A stretch of DNA of 20,091 nt from the NCBI GenBank assembly GCA_003550305.1, contig QKYT01000290.1:26546-46636 (forward strand). Reading direction: 5' to 3'. Numbering within the stretch: the stretch's first letter is position 1; each line of letters opens with the position of its first letter. This DNA is from Glomus cerebriforme (taxonomy: Eukaryota; Glomeromycota; Glomeromycetes; Glomerales; Glomeraceae). Made by a program: the position numbers and the translations under genes. The notes beneath the pieces are model-generated. The model was not told the origin of the DNA. It saw only the letters and a list, made by a program, of their open reading frames with translations, and searched no databases. Shown here piece after piece: positions 9,573 through 19,769 of the stretch.

Positions 9573-10455
9573 TTTAATAATTCTTAATTTAAATAAAGAT
9601 AATCCTAATTTTCAACTTCTGTTTTACTAGCGAAATTATACAGAGTATTTTGAGTATTTTTGGAGTCAATGATTTATTTCATTTTTTTTTAATAATCAAA
9701 GTTGACCAAAGTTTTTATCAACTGTATGACTGCAGTAAAGATTTTGTAAACATTTAGCATTCGAATTCTGAAGTATTATTTGCTTCCTTACTTTGTAGAG
9801 CACCGGCTGAGGCAATACTATTACTATAGGTTCTTGGTTATTATACATTGTATTGTTATTTTCCTAGAATACAGGATTTTCTATAAATATATTATTACAG
9901 TTGTTTTCTAAATAAATAAATAAAAATAAAAGAAATAAAATAACTACAAAACACCTATTAAATTTGTTTTAATTTTACAATACATGTAAAAAAAAAATGG
10001 TTGATACCAAAGACTATTTTTACATTGTTTAAGTTTATATAAACATTTACACTTCGATATTGTTTGTCCGTTTAGGAAAAGGATTTACTGTACATACATT
10101 TCTGTTATCACCTCCTATTGGCTAAATTCGGTGGTAATAATTATGCGATATTGGAAATTTAGACGAATTTTTAATATATTTTTTTTGAATCATAAAATTC
10201 AATATTTATAATATTATAAAATCTTTTTTTTTATATTGTTTTTGTTATATATATAATAATATATATAATATATCTTTTTTTCATGCAATAATTTACTTTA
10301 TTAAGTTTTTTCTTTACAGAAACATAAGATTTTATTTTTGTGTTAGATAGTTAGAGTTAGCTCAATTGATCTACCTAGTCAGCACTGAATTATTTAGTTA
10401 AGCAATATATCATTTTTTTAGCAGCTTTAAACTTCCGTGGTTTAAAAAATTTATA
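9573..10455. other. Non-coding stretch with AT microsatellite
   Basis: No gene supported. A short (AT)n tract lies around 10246-10273. TAGCTCAATTGA near 10360 resembles a tRNA A box, but there is no B box or cloverleaf. Confidence 0.45.
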
Positions 10456-11701
10456 TCAATTATGTTTTTTCTTTTTTGATCGCTTGTTTTTCTTGCCTTT
10501 AATAGCATTTGTATTTGTTTGTTCCGGCTTTGGAAGATCTGAAAGGAAGAAAATAATTAATAAAAAAAAAAAGGATAGTACATATTCATTCAATTATAAT
10601 AATGCTTGTGAACATACCGAAGGGTATCTCATATATAATACCATCACGTTCCGCAATCCATACCACCTGATCTTCCTGCTTGTTCGATTTCAATTTTGAT
10701 CTCACCTCCTCTAATGATTCCCCCAATGGCCATAGCACTTGACACATGTCTTCATATTGAAAAACTCGACCGTAGCAATCCAGAAAAACAATCCCGTAGA
10801 TCATCTCTCCGATAAAAATAATATGTTCGAAGCCATATTTTGCAACGCACATCATATAGTAGGTAAGCTTTTCTGGTTCATCGCTCCTGATGGGAAGCTT
10901 ACAGCCAATAGAGGTTGCGATATCGCGGCGGACAGGTTCATTAACAAAGGAATCAACTACCATGGGCAAATGATGGCGAAGCCTTTCCGATTCATCTCGA
11001 TCGCTACTTGTTGACATCTTGGACACAATTCCATTGGAATCTGAGTTGTTGTTTTTATGGTTCGCTAATACAAAATTACACTTTCGCGGTCGGATTTCCT
11101 CTTTCGTCCACGAAGCATTTTCCAGGGTGCCGATTCGGCGCAATTTCCCAATGGATGTTTGCAGGTCGATGATTGTTCTTTCGTTAGGACAAAATTCGAA
11201 CAGTTGCTCAGTATCTTCATGCAATTTACCCTCTGCTGCGCAGCAAACTTGCTGTTCTGGAACGTCTCTTCTTCCGTTGACGTTGGTCCGCAACGAACCG
11301 ACGTTCCGAACATGTATCTGGCAATCTTTTCCTTCCGGACAAAGTATGTCAAATTTACCGCCCGAGGTTGATGAGCTTTGGTTGGTTCCATTTCCATGAT
11401 TTTCAATGCTAAAAGTTCCTGACTCCTCTCGAGATACTTGATTTGTTCTTGAAGCGTCATTTTCTTGGAAGGTTGGTAAACGTATTGCCATAGAAGACTC
11501 ATAGTGTCCCACACCGTGATAACTGAAGTTGAACGAAATTGAGGTGGAGTTACTTTCTTGCCGTTGATTCCAAAGGGAATGATTATTCTGTGAGTTCTAC
11601 ATAAATATATAAATATTTTTTTTTTAGTGCCAAACAACGAAAATCAAAATTTGTAATACCTGAATGGGTCTATGAATTCCTTTATCAAGTTCAACATCCA
11701 T
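10456..11701 (-). CDS. Three-exon gene of unknown function (367-residue model)
   Basis: Model: join of 11701-11660, 11596-10618 and 10538-10456 on the minus strand. It is one continuous frame of 368 codons including the stop. Both introns are short (63 and 79 nt) with good sites (CAG|GTATTA...TGTAG, TTCG|GTATGTTC...TTTCAG). The C-terminal third reads like a folded domain (KLTYYMMCVAKYGFEHIIFI, GIVFLDCYGRVFQYEDMCQV, then DQVVWIAERDGIIYEIPF). The last exon adds a basic tail (KGKKNKRSKKKKHN) that may be a nuclear-localisation signal. The middle is rich in Cys, Arg and Glu. The N-terminal ~95 residues in this frame are Ser/Asn/Gln-rich. An alternative frame starting at the ATG at 11739 is also open there, so the start is uncertain. 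Base composition is much richer in G+C than the surroundings. I recognise no family and assign no function. Confidence 0.6.
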
Positions 11702-11739
11702 GATTCTGTTAGGGTTTTCAGCCACTTGTAATCTGCCAT
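11065..11739 (-). other. Second open frame overlapping the 5' half of the gene above
   Basis: The first ATG of the transcript (11739, context AAAATATGG) opens a frame through the same first splice (11660/11596), with a phase 2 junction, to a stop at 11065. It has 203 residues. It reads MADYKWLKTLTESWMLNLIK, then IIIPFGINGKKVTPP and MTLQEQIKYLERSQELLALK. This is an amphipathic, helix-like sequence that looks more protein-like than the Ser/Asn-rich product of the other frame over the same bases. The real protein may start here and move into the downstream frame, by an unseen short intron (for example a 41-nt GTAAAT...GCCAG at about 11368-11328) or by a frameshift. Otherwise this frame is a shadow. 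Confidence 0.35.
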
Positions 11740-12400
11740 ATTTTAACTAAATTTAGTAATCATTCCCTTGTTTTTAAAAACACTCCAAACGTGAAAAAGA
11801 ATATAAAACTTCGAATGGAGACAAAGATAAAAGCTAAACTAATAGTGGATTATGAGAAACGAAAAGATTATTACTTACTGATGTAATTTATCATGAAAAT
11901 ATTGCCTTAACGACTATTAAATAGGATCAAACTCAGATACTTATAAAAATGTGAAGCGCAGCCGGCAGTGACGAATAAGAAACTTCCAATGTATATATAT
12001 ATCAAATGACTTGAAATGACAAATGATCCAAATGACTCCGAAATCATTATTTGATACAAATTCGTTTGCATCATGTTAATTGTCTTGAATTTTGAAATGC
12101 TATACAAAGAGTTATACAGTATATAAAGCTTCAAAAAATTTGCAAAGTATATAATACAGCAGTAGGAAGAGCGAGCAGTATTTGTTTTTTCACAATTTCA
12201 CCTACTGATCCATAATTTTGCCCATTTCGGCTTAATTCTGGTATACGAATTTTATGGTATCTTTCTTGCATTCCATTAAACATTCGAATGTTATGATTTA
12301 TACCATATTATATACCATTTTAAATCACTTCTAATACATCAAAAATTTATACTACACTGCTCGCCTTAGAAGAGCATCATAAGCATGAAGATACAAAGTA
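11740..12400. other. Upstream region of the 10.5-11.7 kb gene; no further gene
   Basis: It holds the presumed promoter of the gene to its left. Beyond that is A+T-rich sequence. GAGCGAGCAGTATTTG at about 12168 and its imperfect inverse around 12340-12365 (ACTGCTCGC) may be arms of a weak inverted-repeat element of about 200 bp. Confidence 0.35.
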
Positions 12401-12414
12401 TCTGAAATGAAGAT

Positions 12415-13500
12415 ACGAGTCTGCAAGCCTACTATGCATACTGATTTTATGTAATATCTTAGAACAAATTCTAGAGATGAATCATTGGATAAAAAAAATA
12501 CACCTAACCTTGCTGTTATTCTGGGCATTTTTGGACGAAAAAAATATACACATTTGATTTTACTATTTGAAAAGCCTCTGAAGCATAGAATAATGCATTC
12601 AATTTAAATGAATTAAAACTGGTGTATTTTTTTTTACACCTTGGAGTCTGCAAGTTTAAGCCTACTAGAATAGTAAAATGAATCATAGGGCTTACTGTAT
12701 GTGAAACAAAGTGGAGCAATAAGCAAATCATAAATGCAATAAGTGAGCCAATGGTATACAAATTGTCTCCCAATCTGCATACCATAATGGTAGCACTTGC
12801 TGGGAGAACAAGTATGAGGAAGAGGGCTTTAGTCTGATGGCAAAATTTGCATTCAACTGGAAGGAATAATATAAGCAAGAACATGAGTGGGAACTGGGAA
12901 GGCTTTAGCCTGACCATGAATGTGGATTCTTATATTATCCCAACCCATATGTTACCCACTTACCCTATTCTAGTATGCAATATATGAGGCAAATATAGAA
13001 ATCTTATACATCCTCTCATAGCTTCCCAACTTACATACCATAATGGTAGCACTTGCTGGGAGAATAAGCATGAGAGGAGGGCTTTAACCTAATTATGAAT
13101 GTGCAATTCAACCATTTGCTACCCTTCTCTGGTATATGCTAATATATGAGGTAAATACCTTACACTTATCTATAATCCAAGAGTCTACTATAGGTGGAAT
13201 GGAGCACAGATAAACAAATCATGAGAGCAAATAGGACTTGTGATGTTGCGGGGAATAGTGGAGCAACTGATAAGTAAGACATGAAAACCTATTGGGCTTG
13301 TGATGTTGCAGAGCATAGTAAAGCAATCCTATAAAAAATTTGTATACTAAAATTATATGAAAATTATATGGAAATTATAAGAAAGTATAATATATACCGA
13401 AATTATGTGTTTTTTATACTGAATAGGACAAAATTCAGTATCTTATTATACTTTCAGTATATTTTTAGTATACACATTTTTTATAGAGCAACTGGTAAGC
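12415..13500. repeat. Diverged direct-repeat block
   Basis: Several segments recur. CATACCATAATGGTAGCACTTGCTGGGAGAA-AAG-ATGAG lies at 12778 and again at 13034, each followed by AGGGCTTTA and later by AATATATGAGG-AAATA. GTGGAGCA---A-AA-CAAATCAT is found near 12709 and 13197. A unit of about 61 bases ending TTGTGATGTTGC is duplicated at 13200-13320. GAGTCTGCAAG-CCTACTA is found at about 12419 and 12644. A 133-codon minus-strand frame (12516-12917) runs through this block and is probably not a gene, because its peptide copies the repeat. Confidence 0.65.
13329..13486. mobile_element. Small inverted-repeat element (158 bp) inserted in the repeat block
   Basis: The ends are near-perfect inverse copies: CTATAAAAAATTTGTATACT on the left, and on the right the complement of CTATAAAAAATGTGTATACT. 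The similarity extends to about 50 bases (TATAATA blocks follow in both arms). AGCAA stands at 13322-13326 and again at 13487-13491, a possible target duplication, though two bases (TC) separate the left copy from the arm. The host repeat reads on across the gap (GTAAAGCAA / CTGGTAAGCAAG), so the element was inserted after the block had been amplified. It has no coding capacity. Confidence 0.6.
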
Positions 13501-13684
13501 AAGATTCGATTATGGTTACACAATTTCTTTTAATATGAAAATGATTACATATTACTGTACATTCGCACACTGTTATACATAAAATATCTGCTAAATAAAT
13601 TTCCATAATCTTATAATGAACTTTGAATAATACAAATAATATTAACTAATATATTAAAATTTTCTTGTTATTCTTATTGTTAAT

Positions 13685-15735
13685 TTAACCTTGTCTTTCA
13701 TTTCTTACAATATTAGAATTATTCAAACTTTGGTTAATTTCTTGTTTAACAGCTTGAAGCATTTCATCTTTAAAATTTTGTAACTTATTATCAATAAATG
13801 TTAAAGTTATTTCTTGTTCATGGTTATTATTCCTATTAATTTCTGAGGCTGAAATTATTGGTTCGTGAATGGTTGTATTTTCAATATTAGGTGTTTGTAT
13901 AATTTCTTGACCATAATTCTTATTAATTATTACTGGAGTTGGAATTACTGATTCATGATTAGTTGAATTTTCATTTATAGGTATTTGGATAATTTCTTGT
14001 TCATGATTATTATAATCATTATTAATTGCTTGATTATAATTATGAATATTTCTTTTGGTAGGATTTGTTATTTCTTCACTATTGCTTTCATCTTTTTGTT
14101 TTTGTTTATTTTTATTCCATTTATACAAAAAGAAGACTCCAAATGAAAATAATAAGCCACCAAACAAAGATCCTACGATTGTACCAGATAGTTGTGATGA
14201 AGATATTTGTGATGAAGATAGTTGTGATGTTGAAGGTGAAGAAGGTGGTGTAGTATTATTTGGAACCGTAGGGTCAAATGTCATTGTCCATATATATTCT
14301 TTATTATTACTAATATCAAGTAATAAAATATCACTTTCAATAGATTTATCATAGCCTCGTCCTATTAAATTTAATTAAATTTTCGTTAAAAACATAATCT
14401 TTTTAAATTAGTTTATCAGATTATCGTATATTATATTTACCAAATGATATAACCATATATTTTCCAATTACATTTGCCTTGTGCCAAGCTCTGGGAGTTG
14501 GAATTGATCCAGAAATATTTGGAACATACCAATTAAAATTTGTTAAATCTAAGACATAAAGTGTAGTATCTAGATATCCAGGATTAATAAACTCTCCTCC
14601 ATAAATTATAATTCGTTGACCATCTAAACCTATTAAAATATAGTTATACTTATAATTAACATTCAATGTTGTATTTTTGTTTAATTGCATTTATTGCATT
14701 TAGTTACATACTAAGAATAGCAGAAAAGCCGTCTCTATTGGAAGGGATTTTCCCTGATGTTATCTAAATTCAACAATAAAAATGTTTAACTGAAGATTGA
14801 AAATTTTCGCAGCAATAATTCATATTAACTTACTTTTGTACTCCAATTATCATTAATTGTATCATATATATAGGCCTATATAAAGTTATTTTATTTAGTT
14901 GAATTATTTTTAACGATAAAATTGTAGTTATAGCCGAATATGCTTTACCTCACTTAATGTTAAGGCATTACCCGTAATAATATTCAAAGATTTGGGATCT
15001 GATGTAAGAGTTTTATCATTATAACCACCTAAATAGCAAATTTCAATGCTCATTAATAAAATAAATAAAGCAAATTTAAAAAATTAAAATTACAAAAATT
15101 ACCTGCTCACCTATATAAATAATATTATTGTTTGGTAATAAAGTAGCACCATAATAACCTCTCGGAGTTGGTGAATTAACTAAACTACCTTTTCCCCAAC
15201 TAAGATTTATTGTATCTAAAATGAGCATAACATTTACAAAATTATAATTTGCAAGAGTATCCATTCCGCTCCATAAATACATTTTCCCGTTATTAATAAC
15301 ACCCGTTAAACCGCGTGTTCGAATTGGACTATCTCCCAATATTTTTGGAATACCCCATGTAATACTATGTGGATCAAATGTATAAACCAATGCCATTGTT
15401 AGATTATTTCCTCCGTATAAAAACAATGTATCATTATTTGCACCACCTTTAACTGATGCTGCGTTAGCATGTTGTGGAAGCATATCAATATATGATAGGT
15501 CTTGCCATAATAAACTTAGAGTGTTAAATGGAGCAGAAAAATCAAGATAAAAAAATTCTTGTCCGACCAATTGATCACTAAGATCTCTTCCACCCAAAAT
15601 ATATAATTTATTATCAATAAATGTAGCGGTATGTCTAGTTAATACACTTGGTTTAGGCGACATTTGACAATTTACTTCAACTAACACTTGAAGTAATATC
15701 CATAATATGAAATATATCAGAGAACTTTTTGACAT
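13685..15735 (-). CDS. Kelch-repeat protein with signal peptide and one membrane segment
   Basis: Six exons on the minus strand: 15735-15111, 15028-14949, 14875-14834, 14763-14712, 14629-14441 and 14361-13685. They give 554 codons plus stop with every junction in frame; introns are 70-82 nt with GT..AG ends (first donor ATAG|GTGAGC). Residues 1-23 are a signal peptide. Kelch blades follow, with the typical hydrophobic strand before Gly-Gly: LYILGGR (44-50), LFLYGGN (104-110), MYLWSG (152-157), IIYIGGY (205-211), IIIYGG (273-278), and a last one near MVISFG. Next come a Ser/Thr/Gln-rich stalk (about 360-388), a membrane helix with small residues (about 389-409), a basic stop-transfer (KWNKNKQKQK) and a cytoplasmic tail. 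The tail has three 30-residue repeats keyed on QEI at about 451, 481 and 512, and a helical end. It is probably a cell-surface protein binding sugar or protein; ligand and role are unknown. Confidence 0.9.
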
Positions 15736-15793
15736 GATAGAAACAAATATTTTGAAGAAACAGTCTTTTTTTTAGAAAAAAATAATTTAGCTA

Positions 15794-15801
15794 TATTTAT
15801 A
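15794..15801 (-). promoter_or_regulatory. TATA box of the Kelch gene
   Basis: TATAAATA on the minus strand, about 60 bases upstream of the ATG at 15735, followed by a T-rich leader. A position like this suits a short 5' leader. No other regulatory motif is clear. Confidence 0.5.
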
Positions 15802-16896
15802 CTTTGGGCTATTGCAAAGTTTGTACTATTTTAATTTATAAAAAATTATTACTTATATACAGAGCACAAAACTATTTATTTTGATAATAACATTTAATGT
15901 TGAGAATTGATACACAAAATTTCGGGCCGTACCGTTACAGAATTATTTGCGCTTATTATAGTAATTTGGATCCCATTCGATTCATTTCACCAACATTCAT
16001 TACACCTAACCAACACTGACAAATAAGGCAGGTTATTTTACGACGGAATAAAATTTTTATTTTAATTATTTTATTTTATTTTTTATTTTTTTCGAAATTT
16101 TGTAATAGGCATGAAATCTTCATATTGAATATACTAATTTTTAAACATTCTATTTTGTAATAATGATTTTTCATAGAAATTTTATTAATAGTAATATTGA
16201 ATATAATAAGACTAAAGAAACTTATAATTTTTTTTAAATAAAATGCCAAATAGTAATTAAAAGTTATTAAGGTTATTTTCGAAGTTTAATTTAATTTTAT
16301 TTTTTTTTATCATTGTAATTAAATGGTTCAAATTTTTATGTTGTAACTAAATTCCTTTGGAATACTCTTGTTTTAATCAAATAATTAAAATAAAAATTTA
16401 TATGAATAACCTGTCGGTAAAACGTCTGTTAGTGAGATACTGAAATAAAATAAACGCGACTCTTCTGTTAACCGGCAGTAAATTTCGATAAAATACTAAT
16501 TAGTCCAAATATTTATTTTTATTAAATTTTATTTCGTGAAGCATATAAAATAAAAGTTTAGAAAGAAATTATTTATAATTAAAAAGCTTTGTTTAATGAA
16601 AAAAGACATCGTGAAAAGAGAAGTATTGCTTGTGTTACACAAAAAGACAAATTCGAGATAATAAAGAGTCATTTGACGCAGAATTTATTATTGTTACATT
16701 TGATTTTTCTTATTTAGATGGTAGAAAAGCAAATGAATTATACACTAATGCTAAGTTATTGGTCTGATTATTAGTGACTGTGCAAAATTGAAACCTAATA
16801 TTTATTTATGTTGGCAAAATATCACTATTATTAATTCTCTGCGTAATCCTAATGACTATCAACAAATAAATAAATAAATAAATAAATAAATGGAAC
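15802..16896. other. Intergenic A+T-rich stretch ending in a microsatellite
   Basis: No exon supported on either strand. At 16864-16891 there is an (AAAT)n simple repeat of about seven units, directly beside the inverted-repeat element that follows. Confidence 0.5.
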
Positions 16897-17058
16897 TACC
16901 CTGTGCAACCTTCACGAAATGTCACGAGCGGCTCATCGGAAGAATTAAGTGTGTTGCACACGTGACAGATAATTGTGACAATGAAATGCGATGGGCGTGA
17001 CACCGGTGACGAAAATGTCACGTGATATTTCGTAACGTTTCGTGAAGGTTACGCAGTA
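16897..17058. mobile_element. G+C-rich palindromic (MITE-like) element, 162 bp
   Basis: The element begins TACCCTGTGCAACCTTCACG and ends with the inverse of TACTGCGTAACCTTCACGAA. Terminal arms of about 25 bases are some 80% alike and are bounded by TA on both sides, as for Tc1/mariner-type non-autonomous elements. Its interior is far richer in G+C than its surroundings and carries GTGAC/GTCAC six times, including ATGTCACGTGAT. It has no open frame. It abuts the (AAAT)n tract on its left. Confidence 0.6.
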
Positions 17059-17563
17059 ATGTTGTATAAGATGAGTATTTCTCAAATAGATTTTTTTTGG
17101 TATACCATATGTAAAGAGATTTTTAATAATACTTTAGATAAAATTGCACGTTGTATTTGCCTTTTATATTATTTGTAATAAGTATAGTATCTAGTGATTA
17201 CTATAAAGAATTACATCACACGGATGAATAAAATTTAATTAATAAAATTTATGAGGTTTTTTAAAGAAAATTGCTAAACATCACCGCGAGTAATTATCAC
17301 CGCACCAGCATTAGAATAGAATTTTGGGCAAAGTTTCATTTAATTTTTAATTCTGCCGAATTCATTCCTTATGGTGACATTTAGTAATATCAACTTTTAA
17401 ATGCAGAAATATCATTATTTAATTTCATTAATATTCTCCATTTAATAATGAAGTTTTAGATGAAACATTTTAAATATTTAACTTCATAAATATTTACTAA
17501 TCAAAACAACAGTAATTAAATGACAAAAAATAATCCATGAATGAAATTCTTTAAGTTTATAGA
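17059..17563. other. A+T-rich stretch upstream of the kinase relic
   Basis: No exon recognised. In particular, the zinc-binding Cys motif that normally precedes the kinase domain in this family could not be found. Confidence 0.4.
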
Positions 17564-17873
17564 CGAGAAAATTGGACTAGTGGTAATGATGATATTGACA
17601 AATTTATTCAACATCTTCAGCTATCAGCAAGAAATAAGTATAAAGTATTAAAGTGGATACCTTATTATAGATTTTATAATATAAATATATTGCAAAAGCA
17701 GATTTGGCAAAGTGTATAGAACAAATTGGATTGATGTTATACTGTATAATTGAATGGAATAATGAAATTCAAAATTGGAAATGATATGATTCCAATGTGT
17801 TTGTGATTCTAAAAAGTTTAAATAATTCAAAAAAAGTTACATTCGAATTCATCAATGAGGTATAAATTAAGGA
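17564..17873 (+). pseudogene. Protein kinase relic (Rhizophagus expanded kinase family, N-lobe only)
   Basis: Plus-strand pieces match, in order, the start of the kinases amplified in arbuscular mycorrhizal fungi. ENWTSGNDDIDKFIQHLQL (from about 17567) and LKWIPYYRFYNI (17648-17683) are in one frame. IAKADLAK (17689-17712), IEWNNEIQNWK, YDSNVFVILKSLNNSKK and VTFEFINEV (to 17862) are in another. In living members the third piece is the ATP-binding glycine loop (IAKGGFGKVY); here its glycines are replaced (ADLAK). The lysine of the VAxK motif survives (17812-17814). A frameshift between 17684 and 17689, stops at 17782 (TGA) and 17863 (TAA), and the lack of HRD, DFG and the whole C-lobe make it non-functional. 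Family match is from memory but is carried by several blocks. Confidence 0.75.
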
Positions 17874-18093
17874 AGTTTACGAAATTATTTATATACAAAT
17901 TTAAAATTAAGTTGGAAAGAGAATTATTTTTATCGCATCTGAGCAATTTATGCAAAAGAGCTAGTTCGTTGAGATTTGCATATTGGTAATACATATAAAC
18001 AGATATATCCTATGTAAACCCACAAATTATAAAAGATTAGAAAATACAAAAATAGTATAATTATAAGGAACCCAAAAAATATATATAAAAAGG

Positions 18094-18310
18094 TAGGGTC
18101 AGAGTTTGCGTATCAGGTATGATAAACCAAAAAAATTATGTAAATTTTTCCTTTTTTGAATAAATTCTGATAATGTCAGCCAGAAATTTATTACTTATTT
18201 TAGTAACTGACTGACATTACCGTAATTCCGGCCCTGAAAAAATGCGTACGGCAAATAGTAAAATTTTTTTGGTTGAATCTGACCTCTGTATGCATATTTT
18301 GGGGGTCCTA
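18094..18310 (-). mobile_element. Fold-back (MITE-like) element, copy 2, more complete
   Basis: The two halves are inverse copies. The left begins TAGGGTC and continues with GCGTATCAGGTATGATAAAC and CAAAAAAATT. The right, read on the other strand, begins TAGGACCCCC and continues with GCATACAGAGGTCAGATT and CAACCAAAAAAATT. The centre is TAATGTCAG...CTGACATTA. Boundaries are TA on both sides. Copy 1 (1223-1377) shares both the right arm and the centre. The two minus-strand open frames near here (18195-18467 and 18445-18720) run through or beside this element and have low-complexity composition. Confidence 0.65.
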
Positions 18311-19746
18311 GTATATATGGCTTATGTTGCTCCCTCCTTATCATGATAAAAGTGGATTCACTATTGAAACAAATGAAAATAATATAATTCGAAATAAACA
18401 GGCAAGTTATGAAAAAAAGATAAAAGATACAGAAAATAATTGTTTCATAAAAGATTAAGTGTTTCAAATTTTAGAGAAAAATGATTAATGTTTACAACTT
18501 TAAAAATTATTGATAAATAAATTAAATTGTAATTATTAGTTTCATGAAAAGTTGAATTACTTATATAAATTAATATTTTATTACCATTTTTAACATAAAA
18601 AATTACCTGATTAACAATTACTGGATTTAAACTGGACGATAATGTGTTTGTAATTTTTAATACGAATAATATATTGATTTTTTTTCTTTTATACTTTCTC
18701 AATCTTTCTGTAATATTCATGCCTTTTTCTTGATTAGTTAGTAATAATTAGAGATATTTCAGTCATGTCAATGAATTCGGAGGAGTTTAGCCGCTTACCA
18801 AAATGGAGAAATAGCAATTAATTTAACTGAAAGAGATAAGCAATATTATTGAATTAGGGAACCCTACAAACATATCAATTAAATTGAGTTATAATTTTAT
18901 TAATGAAATTATTAAATATTACAAACTGATAAATTACAACAAATTATGAAATACACAATATATAAATTAACAAAGATTTTTTAGCCTATCAAAACTCTCT
19001 TTCCTTCATTCATTAATTCTAAACTGCTTAATTCCACACAATAATTCTAATTTATGACAGAAAAATTATTAAATCTTTTCAATATAAACTTTTACGAATA
19101 ACGAATTATGAAATCATTTAATCATAAATAAATTAAGTATATATAGAGAACATTTTACTTTTTAAATAAAGTACTGTATTATATTTTTCAAAAGTAAAAA
19201 AAAATTTTTAACGATTTGGATTTCTAATTAAATGTTACTAATAACCCAGACATTTTGATAAATCCGCATTTTTTTTTTGCATTTTTCTAAAATGATGAAA
19301 TAAAAAAACATATATATATTAATGCATCTTATTTGTTAATCGGTTGGTGATGCGTGCATCAGTTATCGCCTACATTTGAGAGATACAACATACTGTATAT
19401 ACAAAAATTACTCTTTTTAAAATTTTAAAAAAAATTGATAGAACGTGCTTCAGTTTTTTCATTTTCGTTATGATTCGTTCTTTTTATTTGAATTTCATAG
19501 TTTCTATTGTTGTTCTTCATTATCCCATTTAATAATGTAATTCATTCATTGAAATCTTGTTTTAAACTGTTTAGAATTGCAATTTTGATACCCATATTAG
19601 CATATCGGCTTATTAATTATTAAAATGCTTGTTAAAAAAAAAAATAAATAAATTTTATTTTACTTCCGAGTTTAATATGGAAGATACAATAAAAAGAAGA
19701 TTTTAAATCATAATTTGGAAAAAAAAATTGAATAAAAAAATACAAA
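18311..19746. other. A+T-rich stretch with no supported gene
   Basis: A 91-codon minus-strand frame at 18445-18720 starts MNITERLRKYKRKK and reaches SSLNPVIVNQ, just before a donor-like GTAATT (about 18605). That part could be a short first exon, but no partner exon is clear. GATGCGTGCATC at about 19350 is a small perfect palindrome. The rest is A/T runs. Confidence 0.35.
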
Positions 19747-19769
19747 TTAAGAAATTGATATTTTATTTT

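Noticed and set aside
10325..10400. tRNA-like A box TAGCTCAATTGA
   Set aside because: No B box and no cloverleaf can be drawn around it.
10739..11399. Plus-strand frames of 70-126 codons
   Set aside because: They are shadows of the G+C-richer minus-strand gene, which has introns and in-frame junctions.
12516..12917. 133-codon minus-strand frame with hydrophobic composition
   Set aside because: It runs through the direct-repeat block and its peptide simply follows the repeat; the other copy of the repeat is not open in the same frame.
16861..16891. Direct repeats that might be a CRISPR or satellite array
   Set aside because: It is a simple (AAAT)n microsatellite.
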